From an uncultured bacterium (GTDB taxonomy: Bacteria > Verrucomicrobiota > Kiritimatiellia > RFP12 > UBA1067): a DNA stretch of 56,531 bases. The position numbers and the translations under genes are program-made. Within the stretch, counting starts at the first letter, position 1. Each line of letters begins with the position of its first letter. The notes beneath the pieces were generated by a model that did not search any database, was not told the DNA's origin, and worked only from the letters and a program-made list of their open reading frames with translations. Below, piece by piece: positions 48,423 to 56,531 of this stretch. The stretch lies in NCBI GenBank assembly GCA_902801025.1, contig CADCGZ010000020.1:1-56531 (forward strand), read 5' to 3'.

Positions 48423-50606
48423 ATGAACAATAAAATCAGCGTCGTTACATTGGCCGTAGGCGCCATGGCTGTGGTGTCCTCGCTTGTCGCCGGGGAGGTG
48501 ACGCCCGAAGAGGCGCAGATCGCCGCGGAGAACTGGGTGAAGATCAGCCCGAGGAGGATGGGCTCCACATTTCGTTCGAGTTGTGCCGAGGAAATGGAAA
48601 CTGTCCGCAACGAGGCGGGGCGCACGGTTTTTCATGCAGTAAACCTCGAGGGCGGCGGATTTGTAGTGACTTCAGGCGACACGCGCCTCTCCCCGATTGT
48701 CGCGTTCTCCACGACTGGACGCTACAGTGGCGACAGGAATAGCCCGCTTTACACGTTGCTGACGGGCCAGGAAGAGGCAGTGGCCGCCTTGTGCGAATTG
48801 GACGGAGACATTGCCGCGGCTTCCGGCGAGGCCGCTCAGGGCACCGGGCGGCAGGACGTGTCGTGTCTCAAAAACGTCGACATGAGCCCGTTTGCAGATG
48901 CGGAACTGGAATGGAACTCGCTTTTGTCGCTTGGCTTGGACGGAAGCGGCAATATTTCCGTCCCGGTCGGAATGGAATCTCGGGAAGCGATTTCAGACAT
49001 ACGTGTAAGCCCGCTGCTCAAGACCAAATGGGGACAGCAGGGCGCCTGGGATTATGACAGCAATTACATTCCACTGTACAATTGCTACAGTCCAGTCGAA
49101 GGATATCCGTGCGGATGCGTCGCCACCGCCGGTGCGCAGATCATGTACTACCACAGGGCGCCGAGCGGATCCATCGCACAGTTCTCGAACACGTGCTATG
49201 TCGATGGAAGCCCGGTGACGCTAAATTCCATCGCCGGGACGTTCGACTGGAGCAACATGTTCCTGGAGTACGTCTGGTGGGAGGCGATATACCCCGACCC
49301 ATTCCCGACCCCGCCCTCTCTCACCCAGCGGCAGGCCGTCAGCAAGCTGACGCACAACATCGGCGTCGCGATCGGGATGAACTACAATGGAGGGGGATCG
49401 AGCGGACAGGGCAACGTGTTCGTCTCCCAGCTCAAGTCCCGGTTCGGCTACAAGTCCGGATCGTGGATTTGGTACGACATCGACACGGTTGACAGACTGT
49501 CCGACTACAACGCAAGGTTGGCCGATTTCAACAATGCGCTTTACGCAAGCCTCGATGCGAAGATGCCGGCGTTCCTTTCGCTCAAGGGCACGGCCGAACA
49601 TGCCGTCGTTGCCGATGGATACGGCTATATGTCCGGCAAGGGTTATACGCACCTGAACGTGGGCTACGAGGGAGACTGCGATCTCTGGTACAACATGGTC
49701 GCGCCGGACGCGACGGTGGACATACCGCTTACGGAATCCATCTACAAAAGGTTCTCCGGCCTTGGTTTCAACATCCATCCCACGCTTGCGGGCGACATCC
49801 TTTCCGGCAGAGTGCTCAACTCCTCCGGCTCTCCGGTGGCCAGTGCCACGGTGACGCTCTACGACGGTTCGGGAAATGTCGTGAAGACCTCCGCCACTGA
49901 TGCGAAGGGAATCTATTCGATCAGGTTTACGTCAGCGGGCAACTTCAAGCTAAAGGCGGTGTCTGGAAGCCTCGAATCGTCCGCCGTTTCGGTAAGCCTG
50001 TCCCGCACCGTAACCCAGGACCAGGGCCTTGAATTCGAAAGAGGCGGCAGGACGGGGAACAAATGGGGCGTCAACCTGACGCTGAACGGTACGCCTACGC
50101 CTACCCCTACACCTACACCTGGGCCTACGAGCACCGTGACGTTCGGGAAAAACGGCGGCACTGGCGGAGACAACTACGTGACCGCGACGTACGGCGCGGC
50201 GATGCCGACCCCCCGCACCGCGCCCACTCTCTCCGGCTGGACGTTCGCGGGCTACTGGGACACGCTCGCCATGGACGAGAAGGGCAACCCGAAGGGCAAG
50301 CAGTACTACGACGCGAGCATGAAGAGCGTCCGCGCCTGGGACAAGACGTCCGCGACGACTCTCTGGGCGAAGTGGACGAACAAGGTGATCTCGGCAAGAA
50401 CGGCGGCACCGGCGGCGACAGTGTTGTCACCTGCACCAAGGGCCAGCCGATGCCGAAGCGCACGATGCCCACGAAGTCGGGCTACGTCTTCGACGGCTAC
50501 TGGACCTCGACGGGGACTGGCGGCGTCAAGTACTACAACGCGGACGGGACGAGCGCACACGCCTGGGACAAGGGCGGCAGCGTCACCCTCTGGGCGAAGT
50601 GGGTGA
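48423..50606 (+). CDS. C10 cysteine peptidase with propeptide and repeats, frameshifted near 50388
   Basis: Signal peptide (residues 1-23), then a SpeB/interpain-type propeptide (EEAQIAAENWVKISPRR; GGGFVVTSGDTRLSPIVAFS), then the C10 peptidase: LLKTKWGQQG, catalytic Cys232 in PCGCVATAGAQIMYY and His393 in AEHAVVADGYGY. A carboxypeptidase-regulatory-like beta domain (LSGRVLNSSGSPVASATV) and a PTPTPTPTPGP linker lead to Flg_new repeats. A one-base loss in the codons NKVTLGK at 50388-50390 (GTGATCTCGG instead of GTGACTCTCGG) shifts the frame, and translation ends at 50606 with an Arg/Ser/Pro-rich false tail. The true 3' part is at 50389-51036. GGAG precedes ATG. Confidence 0.85.
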   Translation: MNNKISVVTLAVGAMAVVSSLVAGEVTPEEAQIAAENWVKISPRRMGSTFRSSCAEEMETVRNEAGRTVFHAVNLEGGGFVVTSGDTRLSPIVAFSTTGRYSGDRNSPLYTLLTGQEEAVAALCELDGDIAAASGEAAQGTGRQDVSCLKNVDMSPFADAELEWNSLLSLGLDGSGNISVPVGMESREAISDIRVSPLLKTKWGQQGAWDYDSNYIPLYNCYSPVEGYPCGCVATAGAQIMYYHRAPSGSIAQFSNTCYVDGSPVTLNSIAGTFDWSNMFLEYVWWEAIYPDPFPTPPSLTQRQAVSKLTHNIGVAIGMNYNGGGSSGQGNVFVSQLKSRFGYKSGSWIWYDIDTVDRLSDYNARLADFNNALYASLDAKMPAFLSLKGTAEHAVVADGYGYMSGKGYTHLNVGYEGDCDLWYNMVAPDATVDIPLTESIYKRFSGLGFNIHPTLAGDILSGRVLNSSGSPVASATVTLYDGSGNVVKTSATDAKGIYSIRFTSAGNFKLKAVSGSLESSAVSVSLSRTVTQDQGLEFERGGRTGNKWGVNLTLNGTPTPTPTPTPGPTSTVTFGKNGGTGGDNYVTATYGAAMPTPRTAPTLSGWTFAGYWDTLAMDEKGNPKGKQYYDASMKSVRAWDKTSATTLWAKWTNKVISARTAAPAATVLSPAPRASRCRSARCPRSRATSSTATGPRRGLAASSTTTRTGRAHTPGTRAAASPSGRSG

Positions 50607-51033
50607 AGCCCGTCGCGTGCAAGGTGACGTTCGGGAAGAACGGCGGCACTGGCGGCGACAGCTACGTGACGGCGACTACGGGGAAGCCCATGCCGACCCC
50701 GCGCACCGCGCCCAAGCTCTCCGGCTGGACGTTCGGCGGCTACTGGGACACGCTCGCCTGCGACGCGAAGGGAAATCCGCTCGGCAAGCAGTACTACTAA
50801 GGGTCACGCTCGGGAAGAACGGCGGTACCGGCGGCGACAGCGTCGTCACGGTCATAAAGGGCCAGTCCTTCCCGAAGAGGACGATGCCCACGAAGTCGGG
50901 CTACAAGTTCGGCGGGTACTTTGTTTCCGCCTCCTCGAAGACGGGCCAGTGCTACAACGCAGACGGCACCGGCACGGCGTCGATGAAGTGGACGACAGGC
51001 GGAACGCCGACGATCTGGGCGCTCTGGAACAGG
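50134..51033 (+). repeat. Flg_new/InlB-type repeat array 2
   Basis: A (50134-50377), B (50381-50600), A truncated (50612-50800), cap (50803-51033). Two frame breaks lie inside: one base at about 50389 and about 70 nt at 50797-50803, the latter making an immediate TAA. Confidence 0.85.
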
Positions 51034-51036
51034 TGA
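50389..51036 (+). pseudogene. Displaced 3' part of the C10 peptidase gene
   Basis: Continues the repeat region of the gene at 48423 in two other frames. 50389-50800 encodes the B repeat and part of an A repeat, ending at TAA directly after GKQYY; about 70 nt that normally follow (NSKMESV...LWAKWT) are gone. 50803-51036 encodes the cap repeat to GGTPTIWALWNR. The metallopeptidase gene starts 1 bp later. Restoring both breaks gives one protein of about 890 residues. Confidence 0.75.
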
Positions 51037-51037
51037 G

Positions 51038-53113
51038 GTGAAGCGGCTTGCCCCTTTTCTTTCCTTGATTGCGGCGCTTGGCTGGGCAAGGTCAAGTGCG
51101 TCTACGTTCGTGCTGGACTACCGGGTTGGCGTCGCCACGCCATCCTTGCGCATGGCCGCTTCCGCGGCATGCGTCCAGCAGGAACGGCCTGACGGCGGCG
51201 TCCTGCGGCAGGTCGAGATTGCGGCGGACAATGCTCCGGCAGTTCCGGCCGCCCTTGAGGTCGGCGACTCGCTTGCCGTGACGCTCTTCGACGACTGCAA
51301 GGTTGCGCTGACTCTTTGCGAACGCGTTTCGTCTTTAGATGGCGCAACTTCTTTCCTTGCGACGGCCGACGGTTACGACGGACAGTTTATGGCCGTTGTG
51401 GTGTGCATGGATGGTCGCATTCACATCGACATACAGGATTTCCTGTCTGGGCGGGTGTATTCGGTGTTTTCCTCGCCGGAACGGACTGTTGTCAGGGAAA
51501 TCGACTCCCGGCAGCTGCCGTGCACGTGCGCAGATTCGCCGGAGGCACCGCGGCATGCCGGGCTGCTTAGCACCAGGACGGCTCTGCGCACAAAGGCTGC
51601 GGCGGCTGTCGAGCCGCTCAAGGGCTCTTCCGGGTCGACGACCGTTGACATCCTCGTCGTGTACGACACGCTTGCCGCAGAATGGGCGAAGTCGCAGGGA
51701 GGCGGTGTCAACGCCTTTGCCGAAGTGCAGGTGCAGAAGATGAACGCAGTGCTTGCCAACACGAACCTCGACCAGGGCTTCAGGTTCCGTCTTGTGGGCG
51801 TCTACGAGGTTGGCGGCAGCGCCGGCGGCAGCGTGTTCCGCGCACTTGAGGCGGCGCAGAGCGGCGACATCGAACTCAACGGAGTACGCTGGAACGGCGT
51901 GCATGCGAAGCGTGACGAGGTGTCGGCGGACATCGTCTGCGTACTCGTCGACAACGGCTTGTCGTATGGGACGACCGGCGTCGGGTTTTCACTTTACCAG
52001 GACAGCCTGGACTTCTCGGAGTACGCCTACAACGCCTCCTTGATCCGCGCCGTCGCAACTGGGCAGACGATGACGCATGAAGTCGGGCACAACATGGGCG
52101 CAGGGCATGCGACCGCCATTGCGGATGTGGAAAGCAGGGGGCCCCAGTATTATGACTATTCTTCGGGATACTACTTCACCGGTGCCGACGGAGAGGGCTA
52201 CTATACGATAATGTCCTACTCGTCGGACGGTTATGGGAACTACTACACCCCCGCGCCGTTCTTTTCGTCGCCGGCCTACACATACAAGTCGGTCCCCGTA
52301 GGCGACGAATTCCACGACAACTCGTCTACGCTTTGGCAGACATTCCCGGAGGTCGCGCTTTACCGCGAGCCAGTATGCTGCAAGGTGGCGTTCGGGAAGA
52401 ACGGCGGCACCGGCGGCGACGACTACGTGACCGCGACGACGGGGAAGCCCATGCCCACCCCTCGCACCGCGCCGACGCTCAAGGGCTGGTCGTTCGGCGG
52501 CTACTGGGACACGCTCGCCCTCGACGAGAATGGCAACGCCAAGGGCAAGCAGTACTACGACTCGAACATGAAGAGCGTGAGGAACTGGGACAAGACGGTG
52601 GCTGCGACCCTCTGGGCGAAGTGGACGAACAAGGTGACACTCGGTAAGAACGGCGGCACTGGCGGCGACAGCGTCGTCACGGTCATAAAGGGCCAGCCGA
52701 TGCCGAAGAGGACGATGCCCACGAAGTCTGGCTGGGTGTTCGGCGGTTATTGGGATACTGTCGTATTGGACGCGAACGGCAACCCGAAGGGGAAACAGTA
52801 CTACAATGCGAAGATGGAGAGCGTCCGCGCCTGGGACAAGACTACGGCTGGGACCTTGTGGGCGAAGTGGACTTGCAAGGTGAATCTCGGGAAGAACGGC
52901 GGCACGGGCGGCGACGACTACGTGACCGCGATCTACGGCCAGCCATTCCCGGCGAGGACGATGCCCAAAAAGTCTGGCTACGACTTTGGCGGATACTGGG
53001 TGTCTTCGAACAACGGGATCGGCCAGTGCTACAACCCTGACGGCACCGGCACGGCGTCGATGAAGTGGACGACGGGCGGCACGCCGACAATCTGGGCTCT
53101 CTGGACGAAGTAG
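51038..53113 (+). CDS. Secreted reprolysin-like zinc metallopeptidase with repeats
   Basis: 691 residues. Signal peptide (1-23, ARSSAS). A propeptide-like region follows, then the metallopeptidase (about 205-440): VDILVVYDTLAAEWAKSQGG, zinc site HEVGHNMGAGH (His347, 351, 357) and Met-turn candidate YYTIMSYSS, which place it among metzincins of the reprolysin type. Flg_new repeats: two A-type, and a cap (52378-53110) ending TTGGTPTIWALWTK. Start GTG 51038 just after the preceding gene; GGTGAG upstream. No frame break, unlike its two upstream neighbours. Probably surface-attached through the repeats. Confidence 0.88.
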   Translation: MKRLAPFLSLIAALGWARSSASTFVLDYRVGVATPSLRMAASAACVQQERPDGGVLRQVEIAADNAPAVPAALEVGDSLAVTLFDDCKVALTLCERVSSLDGATSFLATADGYDGQFMAVVVCMDGRIHIDIQDFLSGRVYSVFSSPERTVVREIDSRQLPCTCADSPEAPRHAGLLSTRTALRTKAAAAVEPLKGSSGSTTVDILVVYDTLAAEWAKSQGGGVNAFAEVQVQKMNAVLANTNLDQGFRFRLVGVYEVGGSAGGSVFRALEAAQSGDIELNGVRWNGVHAKRDEVSADIVCVLVDNGLSYGTTGVGFSLYQDSLDFSEYAYNASLIRAVATGQTMTHEVGHNMGAGHATAIADVESRGPQYYDYSSGYYFTGADGEGYYTIMSYSSDGYGNYYTPAPFFSSPAYTYKSVPVGDEFHDNSSTLWQTFPEVALYREPVCCKVAFGKNGGTGGDDYVTATTGKPMPTPRTAPTLKGWSFGGYWDTLALDENGNAKGKQYYDSNMKSVRNWDKTVAATLWAKWTNKVTLGKNGGTGGDSVVTVIKGQPMPKRTMPTKSGWVFGGYWDTVVLDANGNPKGKQYYNAKMESVRAWDKTTAGTLWAKWTCKVNLGKNGGTGGDDYVTAIYGQPFPARTMPKKSGYDFGGYWVSSNNGIGQCYNPDGTGTASMKWTTGGTPTIWALWTK
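52378..53110 (+). repeat. Flg_new/InlB-type repeat array 3
   Basis: A (52378-52624), A variant (52626-52870), cap (52872-53110). Intact frame. Confidence 0.85.
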
Positions 53114-53123
53114 ACCAGATTTT

Positions 53124-53153
53124 TTGCATTTCCAAGAAGATTTTTGGTATAAT
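53124..53153 (+). promoter_or_regulatory. Promoter TTGCAT-18 bp-TATAAT with extended -10
   Basis: -10 TATAAT at 53148-53153 preceded by TGG; -35 TTGCAT at 53124-53129. Predicted start near 53160, leader about 156 nt. AAGGAG at 53301-53306 serves ATG 53316. Confidence 0.75.
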
Positions 53154-53315
53154 GCAATGCAGTGGAGAAGACTGCGACCCTCTGGGCTGGATGCCGATAT
53201 TCGCGAAGTCCAAGGAGAAATCCTGGGACGAGAAGATATACATCCATCCGCGACGAAACCTTCGACGGCAAGACAATTCATGCAATAGGGCTTTGAAAAC
53301 AAGGAGAAACAACAA
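53154..53315 (+). other. Leader with a 16-nt fragment of the coding repeat
   Basis: 53172-53187 (CTGCGACCCTCTGGGC) is identical to 52602-52617 in the repeat region of the upstream gene, so the leader may have grown from repeat DNA. No known RNA element is recognised. Confidence 0.5.
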
Positions 53316-56300
53316 ATGAAAAACGCAATAAAAACATGTGCAATGAAGGCGCTCGCCGCAATCGCGCTTGCTTTCGCGGCGCTGACCGCCCAGGCGGCGT
53401 ACATCGCTCCTGGAATCACCATCAACGGCACGACGCCGACGAAGGACGGCTCGTATTCCGGCTACACGTACCAGGATGGCGTGTTCACGCTGACGTCGAG
53501 CGACGCTACCTACACCTTCGCCGGGGAGGACACGAGCGGCAAGGTGCGCATCGTCGCCGCCACTGGTTGCCAGATAAGCCTGGCGTCCGGATTCAAACTC
53601 GACCTCACCAAGTTCACGAGCTCCTCTGCCTATGACGCCCCGAAGGCCTCGCCGATCTCGCTTTCCACCACCGACACAGTGAGTGTCGAGGCCTTGGGCG
53701 CCGCTTACCTCAAGGCCGGCGATAAGGGTGCGGGCATTCGCGTCACCGAGGGGCAGTCGCTCATCCTTTTGCCGTCGCGCACGAGTCGAATGTTCGTTCT
53801 CGGCTATGTTGGTGCCGGCATCGGCGGCGGCTACAGTGAGAAATGCGGCAACATCGAAATCCGCGGCGGGCAATTGTACGTACAGAGCACCGGCGACGGA
53901 AGCGGCATAGGAGACGGCGGCAACGCACAAGCCGGTTCCTATAGTTCGAAAATAACCATTGGCATGTCGGCCTATGTTGAAGCCTTAGGCGGCGCAAACG
54001 GACCTGGCATCGGCATGACTTCGTATTCAGTCTCTGATATTGACATCTTGATCACAGGGGGGGCGACCGTCGTCGCCTCGGGCGGCGGCCGCAGCGCGGG
54101 GATCGGCGTGGCCTGGCGGTCCGAGGGCAGTTGCTCGATAACCATAAAGGAGGGTTCGACCGTTACGGCTACGGGCGAAACCGGCGGCGCGGGCATCGGC
54201 TCCGCCACGGAATCGACCACGAGCATGCAAATCTACATCAACGACGCCAAAGTCACCGCTACCGGCGGAGCCGATGCGGCCGGCATCGGCGGCGGCAACA
54301 CCTCCAAGACGCCGACTGTGAAGATCATGAGCGGCACCGTATTCGCCAAAGGCGACCCCGACGTCGTTTCCGTGAACGACATCGGCGCGGGCAGGAACCC
54401 AGAGACGAGCGCCACAAGCAGCGTCACCGGCGGCAGCGTCCGTCTCGCAAACGGCAAAGGCGCGCTCACCAATGGCGGCACGGCGCTCAACTGCGTGACG
54501 GTCGGCGGACTTGCCGCCGACGGAGCTGTCAGCGTTTCGCTCACGACATCGAAGGGGACATACGGAAGCTCGTGGGTATACGCGGACGCCAGCGGCTGCA
54601 TCTACCTGTGGGTGCCGCCTGCAGACTACAGCAGCATCTACGTCAACAACGTGCGGTACACTGCCGATGCGAGGTCCGGGAATGCCATGGCGTATCCCGC
54701 GCAGCCGCCCGCGAACGACAACTTTGCGAACGCGAAGGTCGTGTCCGGCGAGTCCGGGCGCGTGGGCGGCTCGAATGTCGCCGCGACGAATGAATCTGGC
54801 CTTTACGTCGTCACGCCGACCGGCACCTACGACGTGGACGCTCCTTCTTCCGTGTGGTATTCCTGGACGGCGTCGTTCACCGGCAAGGTCTGCTTCCAGG
54901 CGGAGGTTCTGCAGGAGGACGCCGAGAGCCTTGGCGGCCGCCCGGACATCAACGCCTACGCGGGAACATCTGGTTCGCAGCTGAGGTACTCGGATGATTC
55001 GTCCAACTGGGCCTGTACTCCTGAAAATGAAGGTTTCAGTGGCGGGCGCGTGAGATTCAGCTGCACAAAGGGAACGACATACAAGATCATGGTCTATAGC
55101 TCATCTGGAGTCGAGTTCCCCGCCTTCGTGCTCGCCTGGGACACGGCAGACAAGGCCGATTCGTGGGACGCATCTTTCGGCAGCGACGGCACGGCGAAGC
55201 TCCTTCGCGGACGATTCGATTCTGGCGCATTGGTGATTCCCGCCTCGCTCTTCGGCTGCCGGGTCACGGAAATCGGCGAATCCCTTGGTGGGGAGAGGGG
55301 CGACATCACATCCGTGACCATACCGGAAGGCGTGACGAAGATTGGGGATAGTGCATTCAAACGGATGGGCATCTCAAGCGTAACTATTCCATCGACAGTG
55401 ACAACAATAGGGAAGTCTGCGTTTGAATTCTGCGACAACCTTCAGAAAGTAACGATGGGCTCCAGCGTCGTCAGCATAGGCAGTGAGGCGTTCTTTGAAT
55501 GCAGTGCTCTCGAAAGCATTGTTTTGCCGGCAAGCGTGAGATCTGTCGGCGTTATAGCGTTTACTGAATGCACAAAGCTGACAACTGTCACGTATCTGGG
55601 CGATATGCCCGTCGTTGATGATGGCGAAGGTGGGGAATTTACCAGCGGAAATGCCCTATATGCCGGGTCGTCGCCGACAACCTCGATTGTGCCGGCGAAC
55701 AATGCAACATGGGCGGATGCTCTTGCGGCTGGAACATGGATGGCGCACCCGATCAGGACGGCGGGCAGCAGCCAGTCGTACAAGGTCACCTTCGGCAAGA
55801 ACGGCGGCACTGGCGGCGACAACTACGTGACCGCGACGTACGGCGCGGCGATGCCGACCCCCCGCACTGCGCCGAAGCTCTCCGGCTGGACGTTCGCGGG
55901 TTACTGGGATACGCTCGCCCTCGACGAGAAGGGCAACCCGAAGGGCAAGCAGTACTACGACGCGAACATGAAGAGCGTCCGCGCCTGGGACAAGACGTCC
56001 GCGACGACTCTCTGGGCGAAGTGGACGAACAAGGTGACTCTCGGCAAGAACGGCGGCACTGGCGGCGACAGCTACGTCACCTGCACGAAGGGCCAGCCCA
56101 TGCCCAAGCGCACGATGCCGACGAAGGCGGGCTATGTCTTCGACGGCTACTGGACCTCGACAGGGACTGGCGGCGTCAAGTACTACAATGCGGACGGCAC
56201 GAGCGCACACGCCTGGGACAATGGCGGTAGCGTCACCCTCTGGGCGAAGTGGGTCGCGGAGACCAAGGTGAAGGTCACCTTCGGGAAGAACGGCGGCACC

Positions 56301-56531
56301 GGCGGCGACAACTACGTGACCGCGACTACGGGGAAGGCGATGCCCACTCCCCGCACCGCGCCGACGCTCAAGGGCTGGTCATTCGGCGGCTACTGGGACA
56401 CTCTTGCCTGCGACGCCAAGGGTAATCCCCTCGGCAAGCAGTACTACAATTCGAAGATGGAGAGCGTCCGCGCCTGGGACAAGACTACTGCTACGACCCT
56501 CTGGGCGAAGTGGACGGTAAAGGTCACCCTT
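53316..56531 (+). CDS. Giant exported BspA-like LRR and Flg_new-repeat protein, 3' cut by window
   Basis: At least 1072 residues; the frame is open from ATG 53316 to the right edge. Signal peptide 1-28 (AFAALTAQAA). Residues about 110-380 carry many GxGIG turns (GAGIGGGYSEK, GSGIGDGG, GPGIGMT, SAGIGVA, GAGIGSA, AAGIGGG) in a beta-solenoid-like region. A beta domain follows, then BspA-type LRR_5 repeats (ITSVTIPEGVTKIGDSAF, ISSVTIPSTVTTIGKSAF, AFFECSALESIVLPASV). From 55781 Flg_new repeats A, B, A and the start of another. LRR and Flg_new combination is typical of surface adhesins in gut bacteria. The cap repeat must lie outside the window. Confidence 0.85.
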   Translation, partial: MKNAIKTCAMKALAAIALAFAALTAQAAYIAPGITINGTTPTKDGSYSGYTYQDGVFTLTSSDATYTFAGEDTSGKVRIVAATGCQISLASGFKLDLTKFTSSSAYDAPKASPISLSTTDTVSVEALGAAYLKAGDKGAGIRVTEGQSLILLPSRTSRMFVLGYVGAGIGGGYSEKCGNIEIRGGQLYVQSTGDGSGIGDGGNAQAGSYSSKITIGMSAYVEALGGANGPGIGMTSYSVSDIDILITGGATVVASGGGRSAGIGVAWRSEGSCSITIKEGSTVTATGETGGAGIGSATESTTSMQIYINDAKVTATGGADAAGIGGGNTSKTPTVKIMSGTVFAKGDPDVVSVNDIGAGRNPETSATSSVTGGSVRLANGKGALTNGGTALNCVTVGGLAADGAVSVSLTTSKGTYGSSWVYADASGCIYLWVPPADYSSIYVNNVRYTADARSGNAMAYPAQPPANDNFANAKVVSGESGRVGGSNVAATNESGLYVVTPTGTYDVDAPSSVWYSWTASFTGKVCFQAEVLQEDAESLGGRPDINAYAGTSGSQLRYSDDSSNWACTPENEGFSGGRVRFSCTKGTTYKIMVYSSSGVEFPAFVLAWDTADKADSWDASFGSDGTAKLLRGRFDSGALVIPASLFGCRVTEIGESLGGERGDITSVTIPEGVTKIGDSAFKRMGISSVTIPSTVTTIGKSAFEFCDNLQKVTMGSSVVSIGSEAFFECSALESIVLPASVRSVGVIAFTECTKLTTVTYLGDMPVVDDGEGGEFTSGNALYAGSSPTTSIVPANNATWADALAAGTWMAHPIRTAGSSQSYKVTFGKNGGTGGDNYVTATYGAAMPTPRTAPKLSGWTFAGYWDTLALDEKGNPKGKQYYDANMKSVRAWDKTSATTLWAKWTNKVTLGKNGGTGGDSYVTCTKGQPMPKRTMPTKAGYVFDGYWTSTGTGGVKYYNADGTSAHAWDNGGSVTLWAKWVAETKVKVTFGKNGGTGGDNYVTATTGKAMPTPRTAPTLKGWSFGGYWDTLACDAKGNPLGKQYYNSKMESVRAWDKTTATTLWAKWTVKVTL
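55781..56531 (+). repeat. Flg_new/InlB-type repeat array 4, continues off edge
   Basis: A (55781-56026), B (56031-56252), A (56267-56514), next unit starts near 56520. Very high nucleotide identity to arrays 1-3. Confidence 0.85.

Noticed and set aside
47371..56531. Repeat arrays as CRISPR or satellite DNA
   Set aside because: The units are about 220-245 bp, in frame and encode Flg_new/InlB-type domains; no short direct repeats with unique spacers were seen.

Overview
The window comes from a GC-rich, Gram-negative, probably anaerobic bacterium. The envelope genes (TonB receptor, Wzm/Wzt exporter, T2SS/Tad-type parts) point to two membranes, and the oxygen-reducing flavodiiron protein fits an anaerobe. 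Large secreted proteins built from InlB/Flg_new-type repeats, BspA-type leucine-rich repeats and C10 peptidases, together with the codon style, suggest a gut-type member of the PVC group, most likely Kiritimatiellae/Verrucomicrobiota. That placement is inference; there is no rRNA gene here to confirm it.

Bases 1-24,637 are mainly core functions: flavodiiron protein (cut by the left edge), aminotransferase, SDR, secreted alpha/beta hydrolase, tRNA-dihydrouridine synthase plus RecD2 on the minus strand, a TonB-dependent receptor, a membrane-anchored T2SSG-domain/GH2 glycosidase fusion, a TadC-FHA-PEGA-TlyA cluster, EF-P, a frame-disrupted metG, an AI-2E family protein, an NSS symporter and, on the minus strand, a ClpB without N-domain. 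Short palindromic or 6-8 bp tandem repeats are inserted in frame in several of these housekeeping genes.

Bases 24,638-37,180 begin with a 569-bp intergenic region holding a Z-DNA-like tract and a strong promoter with a long foldable leader. An envelope/secretion set follows: two related Cys-rich secreted proteins, a SurA/PrsA-like lipoprotein, an O-antigen-ligase-like protein, two secreted thioredoxin-fold proteins flanking a C10-type cysteine peptidase (all three share a C-terminal module), and two HEAT-like membrane-anchored paralogues.

Bases 37,182-47,162 form a polysaccharide locus: initiating sugar-phosphate transferase, ABC exporter without carbohydrate-binding domain (Wzm/Wzt), a 39-codon ORF, three modular GT2 glycosyltransferases and a coiled-coil protein with 56-residue (eight-heptad) repeats. 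Bases 47,168-56,531 hold four consecutive exported repeat proteins (a membrane repeat protein, a C10 peptidase, a zinc metallopeptidase, and a giant LRR protein cut by the right edge) that share almost identical A/B/cap repeats. Two of these genes carry frame breaks inside the repeats.

The likely theme of the second half is making and decorating the cell surface: a polymer is built and exported, while redox-active and proteolytic secreted proteins mature or remodel Cys-rich and repeat-rich surface proteins. Many genes have an extended -10 promoter (TGnTATAAT), and three of these sit so close to the start codon that leaderless transcripts are expected.
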